In this document: positions 10,798-22,260 of the stretch, piece by piece
Position numbering within the stretch: the first letter of the stretch is position 1
Layout of the letters: the number at the start of each line of letters is the position of its first letter
Position numbers and translations under genes: made by a program
Notes under the pieces: model-generated
The model's database searches: none
Seen by the model: the letters and a program-made list of their open reading frames with translations, nothing else
What the model was told of the DNA's origin: nothing
DNA from: Luzula sylvatica
Lineage: Eukaryota; Streptophyta; Magnoliopsida; Poales; Juncaceae
Length of the DNA stretch: 64,000 nucleotides
NCBI GenBank assembly: GCA_946800325.1
Contig: OX326959.1
Span: forward strand, 131,501 to 195,500
Direction: 5' to 3'

Positions 10798-12689
10798 TAT
10801 ATTTTTTTATTAATTTTTGAATTTATATAAAAAATCAGGATTACAAAATTTTCTTGTGATGTTTCAAATTCTATAAAAATTAGTTCCGCATTATTTATCT
10901 ATTTTGAAAAGTTTGAAAAAAAAAATTACTTCAATTATATTTGGAACTGTCTGTTTGAAAATTTACTGAAATAACCAAATATTTCTATTGAAAAGCAAAA
11001 CAGATTACATCCAAATTTATTGCACTGAATAATGTTTATTATCAAACAAAATTGGTTTAAATAAATAATTAATTTTACGAGTCAAACTAGTCTTCATTGT
11101 TTTTGTGTTATTTTTGAAACTTGTATTAAAATATTATGCATCTAACTAAGTTTGATAGTATTTTTTTTGTGTTATCTTTAAAATATTCTTATGATCATTT
11201 TTATTTCATTTAACATTAGTCGTATACAAATACAATTAATTTACCAACCTCATTATTTTAGAGCTATCTTCATGCAATCCCCGATTGTCACATCATCACA
11301 ATCATTTCAATCATTGGATTATAATATGTGGCAAAATATGAATCATGAATTAATTATTGATTTTTTATTATTATGGTTTATTTGTAGATATTTATGTGTT
11401 CCTTATTTTATACATAGTTTTGAACAATTTTAGAATACAACATCACCTTAAATTGATGATGTATTAAAATATTATTCATTAGGTTCATGTTAGACCGGTT
11501 GCATTTAATTTTGAAATCATTTCACATCATGTTACATGATCAAATGTGAAATACAAATGAAATACGAAGAGTTTAAATACCTAAGACTAATAAATTAATA
11601 TATAATATCATCGAAATACATCAAATATTATTAGTATTTTTTAAAATAAAATTTTAAAAATTATGAAATATATTCACTTTAATTTTATATTTATTTTGAG
11701 TTTCATATTATCATATATCCAATATTTTTCTCTATCTTAAAGTTATAAAAATATTCATGTAAGAAAATACAATATACAAATAAGTGTAATTACATTAGTG
11801 ACTTGTAAGTTCAATTATTAGTATTTTTAAAACTATAATTTAAAAATTGTACATACTACTAAGTATGTTATATTTTTATTTTTATTCAAAAAAAATGCAT
11901 ATCTTTAAAAAAAAAAAATAATAATGAAAGATATTAATTACCAAACGCAAATAACTTATTCAACATATATATATTTTTTTCAATAATAAACATGAAATAT
12001 AAAATTTACCGGACACAAATAATTTTTTCAACTTTTAAAATGTTATATTCTTAATTTGAGATATATACATTTAAAAATATCATATGCTTTTATATTTTAT
12101 TTATGTCCACGCATGTTATTTTATTATCTTATAATAACATTTAATTTTTTGTATGTCGTAATATAATATTCAATAAATATTTCACATTGTGTCAAATTAA
12201 AAAATAATATAATAATTTTTTCTTCGTGAAACTTCTTGAGTTAATATGATTTTTATTTTACCCAAATATTATCTGTATAAAAAAAATGAAACAAACTCGC
12301 TGTGAAGAGCGAGTAGTCTATTCGTAGTTATAAAATCGCAGTTGAACTCATTTGAAAAGAATCATATGGGAACAGACACACCAATAGTTACACAATTTAT
12401 CGCCATAGATATCTCAATTCACACAAATAAAAAGATTCCTATTCCGACCCCAAGTCCAGACTTTTGTGAGAAACGGTTCAAATTCCTCTACAATTTTTGA
12501 ACTGCTGGGTATTTTTTTCTCGAATTTATTTTTTCAAAATACATAATGCTATCTTTTTACGAATGTAATACTTATTTTAATTTACACAATAACTTTTTTT
12601 TAAGATATATGTAATTATTAAGATCAATACTTTTTTTATTATTCCCATATCATTATTCTAACTCAAGAGAAAATAAGATACTTATATGT
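10798..12689. other. AT-rich intergenic DNA with a 55-bp direct repeat
   Basis: A phrase beginning AACCAAATATTTCTATTGAA occurs at 10036-10095 and again at 10972-11030, bracketing about 900 bp that includes the MITE at 10543-10797. A GC-rich hairpin (ACTCGCTGTGAAGAGCGAGT) lies at 12296-12315. No coding region is supported; the ORF at 11191-11433 has no recognisable domain. Confidence 0.4.
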
Positions 12690-12698
12690 ATCTTATTA

Positions 12699-13110
12699 GG
12701 GGGCTTCTATCATACATAAATTTCCTTATCATACGTTCATTTTCAAGGATATTTGGAGTAATTATCCATTTATAAATATTTAAGATAAGATATCAAATAT
12801 ATTTATTAATGGGTAATGATATTGACAGGAAATAAAATTACTGGAAACAGGAAATTTAAATTTGAAATGGTAATTTTAGTTTTAATTCATGCCAAATTTG
12901 AATAAAATTTCCTGTATTTAGTATTTATTTTTCCTGTCAATATCACTATCCTTTATTAATTAATGTTTAACTAAATTGGAATTTTTTGTTGTTCATTTAA
13001 ACCAAAATTTCCAAAAAAAAATAATATTTATGATACACCATTTTACAAATATAATTAATTGTTAAAATACCCAAAATACCCTTGTAAAAGGGTGTATGAT
13101 AAAACTCCCC
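12699..13110. mobile_element. 412-bp Mutator-like MITE with perfect 9-bp TSD, host of a nested MITE
   Basis: The TIRs are GGGGGCTTCTATCATACA at the left and, inverted from the right, GGGGAGTTTTATCATACA. A perfect 9-bp direct repeat, ATCTTATTA, flanks it at 12690-12698 and 13111-13119. Without the inner 141-bp element and its duplicated target, the body is about 260 bp and matches the MITE at 10543-10797. The TIRs resemble those of the 3.2 kb element at 39415-42588 (GGGAGCTTTTATGATA), suggesting mobilisation by related transposases. Confidence 0.85.
12811..12951. mobile_element. 141-bp MITE nested in the element at 12699-13110
   Basis: The ends are GGGTAATGATATTGACAGGA and, inverted from the right, GGATAGTGATATTGACAGGA. 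The flanks are a perfect 9-bp direct repeat, TTTATTAAT, at 12802-12810 and 12952-12960. The related MITE at 10543-10797 lacks this segment and has one copy of the target, so the boundaries are confirmed by a paralogous empty site. It has no coding capacity. The end word GTAATGATA resembles that of the 170-bp MITE at 6276-6445. Confidence 0.88.
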
Positions 13111-13879
13111 ATCTTATTAAATACTATAAAATATTTTAATAGACATACAATATTTTTTTTGAAAAATATCAGTTTTATTAAAGAAAATAAAATATGTACA
13201 CACACACATGTATTGGATATTAAATGTATTTTTTAAAATTTATATACTCTTTCATATTTTATAATTATTTCGAATACTATATATTTTTTAAATTTATATG
13301 ATTTATATGGATAATAATATGAGTGCAAATAAGAGTTCTATAATATACAAAAAAAGTAAAATTGTGCTGGTTCAGTTCAATGTTTGAAATGTCGAAGAAC
13401 TAGCGGGTTAATAGGAAGTTAGGTTTAAACATGTAATAAATGGCTCGAAATTTTAAATCTCTTGACATTTCAATAGTTTAGAATGTTATTTTTCTAATTT
13501 TCAAATTATGTTTTCTGTTTCGTTAAATAAAAATTTATAAAGAAATTAATTGTTAGGAATAATATTAGAATTGTTATCGTCATGAAATAAATTTGATCGG
13601 ATCGTTATTAGTAATTGACAACTTGTTATTTTATTTATCAAGACATGAAATATAAGATAGAAACTCGATTTATACAAATGGAAGATATTAATATGAATAT
13701 ATCAGCTTAATTTCGAAATTTTTTTATGTATAAATATAAAAAAGATAATCGAATTAAATGAGAAAATATACAATTTTATTGGAGTGAAAATTAAACAATA
13801 GAATTGCATAATTTTACAGAAAGAAATGCAGAGGAGTCAGATCCTTCGGAGAAGTGTTTCCATTTTCGTCCGTTACTCT

Positions 13880-14946
13880 TCCACACAAACTCAGAGAGAG
13901 AGAGAGAGAGAGAGCACGTTTTTCAACCCGATCCCCCGAAATTAATTATAATGAGAAATGAAGCCCTTCACAGAAAACAGAGCAGCTTTGCAGTGACCGT
14001 CGATTCGCCGTCCTATTCCTCCTGAATCCTCCCTTTCTTTCTTCGTCTCATTTACATCTTCACTGCGTTTCTTCTTCTTCTTCTTCTTCTTCTTCTTTAA
14101 GTTCTTCTCTTCTCTTCTGCGTCTCTGGTGGACCGGTGGTGTGGTTAGCTTCTCTTTTGTCCTTTCTTTTTGTACTTGACCATTTATTGCTCTGCTACTA
14201 TACTTACTATTCCTCCAATTTCTTTATTAATAATAAAAAATTGGTTCTTTTGGCTCACTCTTTAATCGTATTTACTTACTGTATCTGTAATAAATAATAA
14301 TCTATCACATTGATACTGTATCTCAAGCTGTGAAATTTTGACGATTTTACCCCGAGGTTAGACTTGTATTTAGCAAAGTGGCATTACCTGCTTTCTCCTA
14401 AAAAGCTTCTCTTCTTTTTGTTTCTGTTCTCTCACATCAATGCTTCTCGAAAGTCGCAACCAAGAGACAACAATGGTCAATGGGTTTTTCTAGGGACCTT
14501 TTTTCAAATCTTTTTCAAAGATTTTCTTCGTCTTTGTTCGTAAGTTCTCATTTGTCTTTAGTTCCTCATTCTCATGCTACATTTCTCTTACTCGGTGTGA
14601 GCAAGAAATTATATTCACGAATTAAGCGATTATAATTATAATTCCTTCTCTCTTTTTAAGGGCTTTTGTTTTCTCCATTGTTGGATTTTCTTTTCTTTAC
14701 CTTTTCTATTGTACTCTGTTCTTCAAAAAAATACTTAATTTGTGAGGCTTCTTCATCCTCAGTGGAAATTGAAACTCGAGTTCTTATGTTTCTGATCTTT
14801 CAAATAGAAAGTTTCTTATTTTTATGATATTTCTGTCCTTTTTATTTTGAGTAGATTTTTAACTCCATTTTCTAGTTTCTGCATTTTCTACTAAACCACT
14901 TGCATCTTCATATAATTCTTACTCAATATTCTTCTTCTTATTTCAG
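13880..14946 (+). other. Probable 5' leader and leader intron of the STICHEL-like gene
   Basis: The upstream sequence has a (GA)n run at 13893-13913, a (CTT)n run at 14071-14097 and otherwise CT-rich DNA, as is common in plant 5' leaders. A good acceptor (TTATTTCAG) ends at 14946 and is followed by 60 bases without an upstream ATG before the start codon at 15007, so a leader intron is likely. Its donor is not fixed by the sequence; one candidate is GGTTAGCTTC near 14142. Confidence 0.4.
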
Positions 14947-15006
14947 GATAAAAATCGAGATCTGTAATTAACAAGGAAATCTGTTAAATCCCAATTAATT
15001 TAGAAA

Positions 15007-17280
15007 ATGATGGAGGAGGCAAGGAGGCACTCTGTAGACATACCAATTTCTCGAACTTTAATGGCTTTAATGAGATCAAGGTCGTTGAGAGACCCCGATA
15101 CAAATTCTCTCTCCAAGTTCAATTCTTTGCTTGAAAAATCAAACTGTGAATTCAAAGAGTTTGGTCCCGGTTCAGATTTGAACAATTTGAGTCGTCACAG
15201 CTTTAGCTGTGCCTTGCACACTCGCATGGAAAACCGAATAGACGAATTCGAGGGTCTCGAATGCAATTTCGACAATTCTAGCTCGAATAACCTCACCGAG
15301 AAGTACAAACCAAGATCTTTTGACGAGTTAATTGGTCAAAAAACTGTGGTTAAATCTCTTTCGAGTGAAATTTCGTTAGGAAAATTTTCACAAGTTTATC
15401 TCTTTCACGGCCCAAACGGTACTGGTAAAACTTCGTGTGCAAGAATATTGGCAGCTTTTATTAATTGCCAATCTTTAAACTCCCCTAAACCATGTGGGTT
15501 TTGCCATAATTGCGTGCTTGTTTTTGCTAACAAAAGCAGAGACGTGAAAGAATTCGAAGCTTCGAAATTAAATTCGAAACCCAAAATCGCGTCCCTCATA
15601 AAAACCGCTTCTTTCTTACCATTAAAATTACAATTCATGGTGTTCATCATAGAAAATTGTCACGATCTCAGTACCGAAACTTGGAATTTTTTATGCACCA
15701 AGCTTGAATTAATACCGAAATATTTGGTTTTAATTATGGTTACGAATAATTCGGAGAGTTTACCTAACGGGTTCGTGGAAAAATGCCAAATATACCATTT
15801 TGGTAAAATAGAGACTAATTATGTGGCTAATAGATTAAGATTTATTTGCATGAAAGAAGGATTTGATTTTGAGGAGGATGCATTGGATTTATTGGCTAGA
15901 AAATGCGATGGTTCGATTAGGGTGGCCATTAATGTGCTTGAGCAATTAAGTTTACATGGAAAAAGAATCTCTAGAACCAATATATATGAGCTTGTAAGTT
16001 AATCTAACCTAATTATTTTTTATGAAATACATAAATTTGAATCTTTGTAATTTTTTGGCAGATTGGAGATGTATCTGAAGAAGAATTGATGGAATTGTTG
16101 AAATTATCGTTTAGCTCTGACGCTGCGAGTATTGTTATAAGAGCAAGAGAGATAATGAGTTCCAGAGTGGACCCCACTCAACTCTCTTCTCAACTCGCTA
16201 ATTTGATCATGGATATTTTGGCTGGAAAATGCCACCATCAACAATTTCGTACGTTTTTCATATCTCCATTTTTTATTGATTATGGTAACAATTACTATTA
16301 ATTTATTTATTTTTATAAAAAACTGAATATTGTATTTATTTGATGAAGTGGATGGACTGGGTGCACATAGTCTGAGAAACGCACTCGAAATACTTTCTGA
16401 GACGGAGAAGCAATTGAAAGCAGCAAAGAATCCCTCCACATGGCTCACTGCAGCTCTTCTCCAGTTCAATTCTACTGGAGAGAATCTGATTCACTCTGAT
16501 TCCAGTACTCCTTTTGCAAAGCCACGTCAACAAATCAACTACAAGCCCGGTTAGTTTTAACTCAAAAAATCATTATTGATGAATTATCTTTTAAAAATGA
16601 TACGTTCCATATAGCCGATGAACTTGTGAGGACAGCATTGGATGAAAATTTGGAGAATTCTTGTTTGGGACAAAATGGAGGCGTGAATCATCTGGAGCAC
16701 CATTTACAAGAACCTGAAATACTTGATATAATATGGAGAAGAGCCATTGAAAATTGCGAGTCGAAGCCGCTTCATGATTTGTTGCTAAATGACAGCAAGT
16801 TATCTTCAATATATTTCTACCAAGGTATTGCACCATCTCTAATTTCATGCTGGCATGACAAGTGTAAACTTATTTTGAAGGCACTCTTTTTGTTATGCAG
16901 GTGTATCAATTGCAGAGATTGAACTCGATAATAATGAGAATTCAATCGAATCAGAAGAATCCTTGGAACCAATTATTGTCTCTTTGCAGAGTGTGCTTGG
17001 GTGCAAAGTGGAGATCAAAATGAATCCTTGTCGAATCGTCAAATCTGATATTGTTACGACAACACAAGGTATATTAGAGCCTAGAAAAAAATATGAAGAA
17101 ATTATCGTTAGTTCGGCACGAGATGAAGGGAACAACTTGAAGGTTGAAGAAACTAAGAGGCGCAAAGGATGTTCGAAGGCAAAAGCATTATTGATGAAAT
17201 GCTTTTGTGTTGAGAAGCTTTGTTTGTGTTGCCCGAGAGGTCAAGATTTACATGTAGGAGAGACGAGTGATCCGTATTAG
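15007..17280 (+). CDS. STICHEL-like protein (DnaX/AAA ATPase-type), short form
   Basis: Exons 15007-15993, 16062-16248, 16349-16549, 16615-16824 and 16901-17280 join in frame through GT-AG introns into 654 residues. The product resembles plant STICHEL-like proteins, which share the clamp-loader core of bacterial DnaX; STICHEL itself controls trichome branching in Arabidopsis. Residues 4-30 (ARRHSVDIPISRTL then RSLRDP) match the N-terminal signature. The Walker A motif GPNGTGKTS is at 135-143. A zinc-binding CX8CX2CX2C is formed by Cys154, 163, 166 and 169. A GSIR sensor-2-like motif follows near 302. The C-terminal part keeps the family segments TWLTAALLQ and QSVLGCKVEI. The Walker B position reads FIIENCHDL (213-221) instead of the usual hydrophobic-DE, so the catalytic acidic pair is altered. 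At 654 residues it is shorter than most members (about 850-1200), with a short linker before the AAA core. Confidence 0.9.
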
Positions 17281-20200
17281 AAAGTATGTTTTTCGTGTGT
17301 TGGGAATTAGAATTAGGTATCTTTTGATTTTGTTTTCTTTTTAGAGATTGGATATTGCGGTCTAATCGAGTTCAGGGTTTGTTTCCCTTTACCATTCGAA
17401 ATGAAAAAAAACTGTGTATGAGACCTTATTGACAGGAATCAATCAATTTTTTATTTTTATTTTATTGCACAAATTGGTTGCATGACGCACAAATTGGTAT
17501 ACCCACTGAAAATAATCACAAAAGACTGAAAGAGACCTCTTATTCAGTTATTTGCAGATTTGATGACTACAATTCTGGATACCTAGCATTACCGAATTTA
17601 GCTATAAAAACAATTCTTTTGAGTTTCTCTGATATCTTGTTATCAAACGTAAAAAGTTGGGCCGTTATTATCATTTAAATTATCAATTGTAAGAAAATTA
17701 GATCATATGAGCTGACTGCATGGCAATATAAAAATACTTTGTCATGCTTCTGTGTTGAGTAAAATGATAATATCATAAGCTTAAACATGCATTCTAGATG
17801 ACACATGCATTTTACATGAATTACTTTTTGCTCGAAGCTATTTTTGTGATCCGTGAATCAAATTTGTTTTAATATAAAGAATACGGTGATCATGTGAATA
17901 ATTTGAATTAAAAGAAATTAATATATATATATATATACAGAGTGCAACTAAAATACTTGTACCAGTAAACATCACTTTGTACTTGTACATCATATACCCT
18001 TAGTTTGGTTCGTGCACAGTTTCAAAAAATACACGCTACCCATTAAATCACTTTTCCGTCAAGATATTTTTGCTCCGTCAGAAAAAGGATTTAGTCTGGT
18101 TTTGCTTCTCCCACGAAGGCAGCTCTCTCCCTTCTTGTCCACTCGTCGCACGAATGGGCAACCAACGAGAGGTAGAGTAAGAACTCCTCCTTGGTTCACC
18201 AGTAGCACGAAGGAGCTTTTCTCTGTTTCCTCAGTCACGTCGAAGAGCTCGAAATAGTTTCCAATCGTGAGAAAAGATGACTCCTCTGGTTCAGTTCTGC
18301 GAAAGAACTCCGTGCCTCCTTCCATCTGGTTTGTCATCTTCGTACTTATCTCTCTCCCGCCCTCCTGCTTTCCTAGGAAGGCTGCAACCAATAGAGTAAA
18401 TTATCCCCAATTTTTATCCTTCTTAAAACAAAAAAAACAAAAAAACTCCAAATTATCTATAGTAGTTAACATGATAATCCAAAGGTGATTGCATATGCAA
18501 CATGATAATGTGTTCAACGGGGCTATCTTAAATAATCCAAAGGTAATTATGGTTAATGGTTTCTCGATTAGCTTTAATTGTTACTAAATTTGAATTAATG
18601 TCCAACTAGAAGAGTTTCTTGCTAATGACGACAAATTGGTCCGTCATTTCGAGGCTTTTCTCAATACATGAAACTGGACCAAAAAAAGGGGCGTGGTTTT
18701 GAGTGTTTAGGGTATACAATTGGTTAGCCCTAGTTCTCCTTTTTGGATATATTATAAAAAAATTATATTGGTCATTGTATAAATTTGTTTAGTAGTAGAT
18801 AGTAGAAGAAAAAAACAGGAAGGAGATTGGCTTACTTCTGTGGAGAAAACTCAGTATCGAGTGTCATCTTTGAATGCTGTTGAGACGTCTACTAGAGTTC
18901 AAATGAAGTTCTTATTTGGAGGTCTTATATAGAGTCCAAATATTAGCCATTGATCTTATTTTGATGAATGGTTGAGATTAAGAAGGAAACACGCTGCCCA
19001 GATATTTTTTTCTCGTGCCCTAACTCTAGAACCATCCGGACTCTTCATCTCTCCTGAGCCTAACACCTCTTCCCCTCACGATGGTTATCATCTCTCTCTC
19101 ATCTCTTACTGTATAAGACCTTCTCGTCATGCCATCATCCAGAGAACTTCAAGGCTTCCGATAAGTTACCATTTGATGCGACGGCATAGACTGTTCTCTG
19201 GATTATACCCAATTTCAGTTGTAAGTGTTGAAATTTTCATAATTTGCTTGTGTATTTTCTAATTCGTGATGATTAAACCAATTTCTGTAGCTTTATATTT
19301 TAATATTTTATTGCCTTTTGTAAGGTTAAGAGAAAATTGTATAAACGACTAGTTCAGATTGAGGTTAATTTAATTAACAATATACCTTTCAAATTTGTAT
19401 TTAGTTTCGTGAAAGATCCGTTCTTCTAGTATCTGAAACATGTCAGGGAATCATCTGTGAACTTATGGCACGACCAAGTCTCATCTCGCACGATCCTGGC
19501 TTCACAAGTGATCAACCCCAGTCCTCATATGCTTCTGAGTGATCAAGATTTGAACTCCACTGGAATTGGATACGGTTCAAGATTTGGACTGTCGAGGGGC
19601 ACTCTACTTGGGCTAAATTGGGTCGAAATTCTGCCGAGGTGGATTTGACTATGCGCGGTACTTGTCTGTATGATCGGATGATGATCGGCACGAGTATTAA
19701 ACTGGTATCAATACTGGTGTTGCAATGGGAGTGGTCCAGTATCGGTACCGGTACTGGTTTCATGTGAATTAACTGTAATATGATAGAATTAGTACTGTGG
19801 ATTTGAGATTTGCGAATAAAGTCTGTAACCCAGTTAGTGAAAGTGAACATTGAAATCTGACAAATAGATTATGGTTAAGAGTAATTGTAATGAAATAGAA
19901 CATTGATTTGGATCGTACAAGGTTTTTAGGTTATCGATATGTATTTGTTTTGTAATATGTATTAATTTCGTAATTGAATTAAGTAAAATAAACTGAATGG
20001 AATTTGTATGAATGAAATTGTGTTTTATGATAACAATTGGTGCATATTCATCAATTTTAAGTTATTCATCCGCTCATGTCATGGACTTTATGAATAAGGA
20101 TGACGAGAAGATGAAACAAATGTTGGGAAGAAACCAACTTCTAAATGGTACCAGGAACCAAATTGCATCCGATACTAGTATACATGTGAAAGTTGGCGTT

Positions 20201-20436
20201 ATTGAAGGAAATTCCACTTAGTACCATTACAAAAAATAGTATCATTGCAATCGAAACAAATCTACTTAGTACCATTACTAGAGACAGAGATTCAAATTCT
20301 CGATACCAATTGTAAAAATAGTACTCGGTACCAATTGCAAAATAGTACAAAAAAAAAAATACAAAACTTACAACATAATTAACGATTGTTAATTAATTAC
20401 AATAAAAAAGTTTACTATTACAAAATTTCATATAAC
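17281..20436. other. Intergenic stretch with unexplained transcript-like segments
   Basis: No supported gene. Bases 18000-18400 and 18960-19220 are less AT-rich and CT-biased, more like exons or leaders than the surrounding DNA, but contain no recognisable protein. 19205-19222 has a donor-like CAGTTGTAAGTG. Segments near 17990-18060 and 18640-18725 share inverted phrases (ATACCCT, CAGTTTCA, CCGTCA), so 17990-18725 may be a decayed inverted-repeat transposon. The ORFs at 18012-18257, 18972-19262 and 19457-19648 have no domain I recognise. Bases 20210-20345 repeat the phrase AGTACCATT several times. Confidence 0.35.
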
Positions 20437-20515
20437 CTCCATTAGAATCCTAAAACACACTGGTACCGCGCAATTACGGTTACCCTCCATTAGAATCCTA
20501 AAACACACTGGTACC
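20437..20515 (+). repeat. Local direct duplication, 31 bp, period 48
   Basis: A 31-bp word beginning CTCCATTAGAATCCTAAAAC and ending CACTGGTACC occurs at 20437-20467 and again, identically, at 20485-20515, with 17 bp between. Its function is unknown. Confidence 0.85.
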
Positions 20516-21080
20516 AATCATAACAATAGGATCCTTTCTCTTGCTTTCATTCAAAAGATCTTCAAAAGCTTCCTTGCTCATTGCCAGCTACATGTAAAGA
20601 GAGAGAATAATTAACAACATAACTAATTATGGTAAAGTGGGACTGCATTGGGTTCTTTTTGAGGATAAATTTGCACAATTAAGCTATTAATTGAGGAAAG
20701 TTGGACTGTATTGTGCTTATTTGCACCGCTAATTGGTGAAATACAACATGACAAACTAATTGAGAATCTCTCCTTTTAATTCCCAGTGTATTTTAGGGAA
20801 ATAAAATCTGAAGTTCAATCCAAGATGGCATCTGGCAGTCGCATTAATTAATCCCATAATTAGTGTGGTAAATTAACGATTAATTTATGATTATTAAAAT
20901 TTTAATATGTAATTAAGCTTCATATCAATTAATGATTAATTCTAAATATTTAAAAATAAATAATTATGAATTAATCGTTAATCCATCATATTAATTATGG
21001 AATTAATTAGTGTAGGGGAATTGAGGATACATGATATATGGCCTCTAATAAAAAGCAGACCCAAACAAGATGAGCCCCTC

Positions 21081-21120
21081 GTAGTCGTAGTCGTAGTCGT
21101 AGTCGTAGTCGTAGTGGTAG
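21081..21120 (+). repeat. Hexanucleotide microsatellite (GTAGTC)n upstream of psbY
   Basis: About six copies of GTAGTC, ending in a GTAGTG variant, lie about 200 bp upstream of the psbY start codon, in its promoter. The ORFs that read through it (poly-Val, poly-Thr or Leu-Arg runs) are artefacts of the repeat. Confidence 0.9.
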
Positions 21121-21317
21121 ACCAATCAGATAAGAAGATTTCATGCAATCTAAAACACGAGCTCCTATTGGAATACACTCATCCAAGGATAAGCCCCTCC
21201 CTCCCCCAATACCACAATTTCTATTCTTTCTCTCTCTAGATCCTTCACAACCAAACCAACTCAAACACATCCTAACTCCTCTCTATCTTTCTCTCTCAAC
21301 CACACTACCGAATACCA

Positions 21318-21881
21318 ATGACCACCATGTCAACAATAATGGCGTCCCTCAAACCCAAAATTCCATCTCCTCCGATCAACACGAAATCTACAGCCAGTAA
21401 ACCCATCTCTCTCATCTCTCTTCAAAACCTTCCCAAAACCATCTTAAACTCAAAATCTCTGACATCCACGGCCATTGCCGGAGCGGTATTCTCGGCCTTG
21501 TCCTACTCCGACGCAGCCTTCGCAGCACAACAAATCGCAGACATCGCAGAAGGGGATAATCGTGGTCTGGCGCTTCTGCTCCCTATCATACCGGCAATCC
21601 TTTGGGTTCTTTATAACATACTCCAACCTGCGCTCAATCAAATTAACAAAATGACGAACAGCGATAAAGGATTCGTCGTCGGATTTGGATTGACGGCTGG
21701 GATGCTTTCGGCGGTGCCGAGTGCGGAGGCGGGTGAGATGATGAAGATTGCTGAGGTGGCAGGAGAGAGTGATAACAGGGGATTGCTTTTGTTGTTTGTG
21801 GTGGCTCCTGCAATTGGATGGGTGCTTTATAACATTTTGCAACCTGCACTCAATCAGATTAACAGGATGAAATCTGGTTGA
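21318..21881 (+). CDS. PSBY: Photosystem II core complex proteins PsbY, chloroplastic (two-chain precursor)
   Basis: An intronless 187-residue ORF. Residues 1 to about 45 are Ser/Thr/Lys-rich and nearly free of acidic residues (chloroplast transit peptide). A hydrophobic segment follows that ends in AFA near residue 69, which fits a thylakoid signal-like cleavage. Two homologous PsbY units come next: DNRGLALLLPIIPAILWVLY (80-99) and DNRGLLLLFVVAPAIGWVLY (152-171), each followed by the same NILQPALNQIN word. They are separated by a second hydrophobic spacer ending SAEA near 138. The family is known to be processed into two single-pass thylakoid proteins peripheral to photosystem II. ATGs at 21318, 21327 and 21339 are all in frame; the first is chosen because it gives the longest transit peptide. 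Confidence 0.96.
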   Translation: MTTMSTIMASLKPKIPSPPINTKSTASKPISLISLQNLPKTILNSKSLTSTAIAGAVFSALSYSDAAFAAQQIADIAEGDNRGLALLLPIIPAILWVLYNILQPALNQINKMTNSDKGFVVGFGLTAGMLSAVPSAEAGEMMKIAEVAGESDNRGLLLLFVVAPAIGWVLYNILQPALNQINRMKSG

Positions 21882-22260
21882 AAATTAATTAATGTGTTTA
21901 TAATTATTATTTCATGCAAAGAGTAACAACTATTTCTATTTGTACCTTCTGTTTATTAATATCATTCCGGGCTTTTCTTTTGAATTTGCTCTGATTTTGT
22001 TACAACTTCATGCTGATTTGGATGTTATTGGGTTTTAATTATGGTGAGAATTGAAAATTATATTGGAAAACTGGCCCAAATAATCAAATTATATGGGTTT
22101 ATAAATGTGCACAAATCATATGATCCATTCTTTTTTTATTATAAGAAAACTCTATTAGTGTAATAATGATACAACATTTAGCGAAAAAGATCTAATATGA
22201 CCTTTAAATAATTTATTTTTTCCATTCAATTGCATAAATATTATCGTTCAAATAAGAAAC

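Noticed and set aside
12296..12320. Helitron 3' end
   Set aside because: The hairpin is good, but the bases after it do not give a CTRR-T terminus and no matching start was found.
20978..21270. ORFs with poly-Thr, poly-Val and Leu-Arg runs
   Set aside because: They are produced by the (GTAGTC)n microsatellite.
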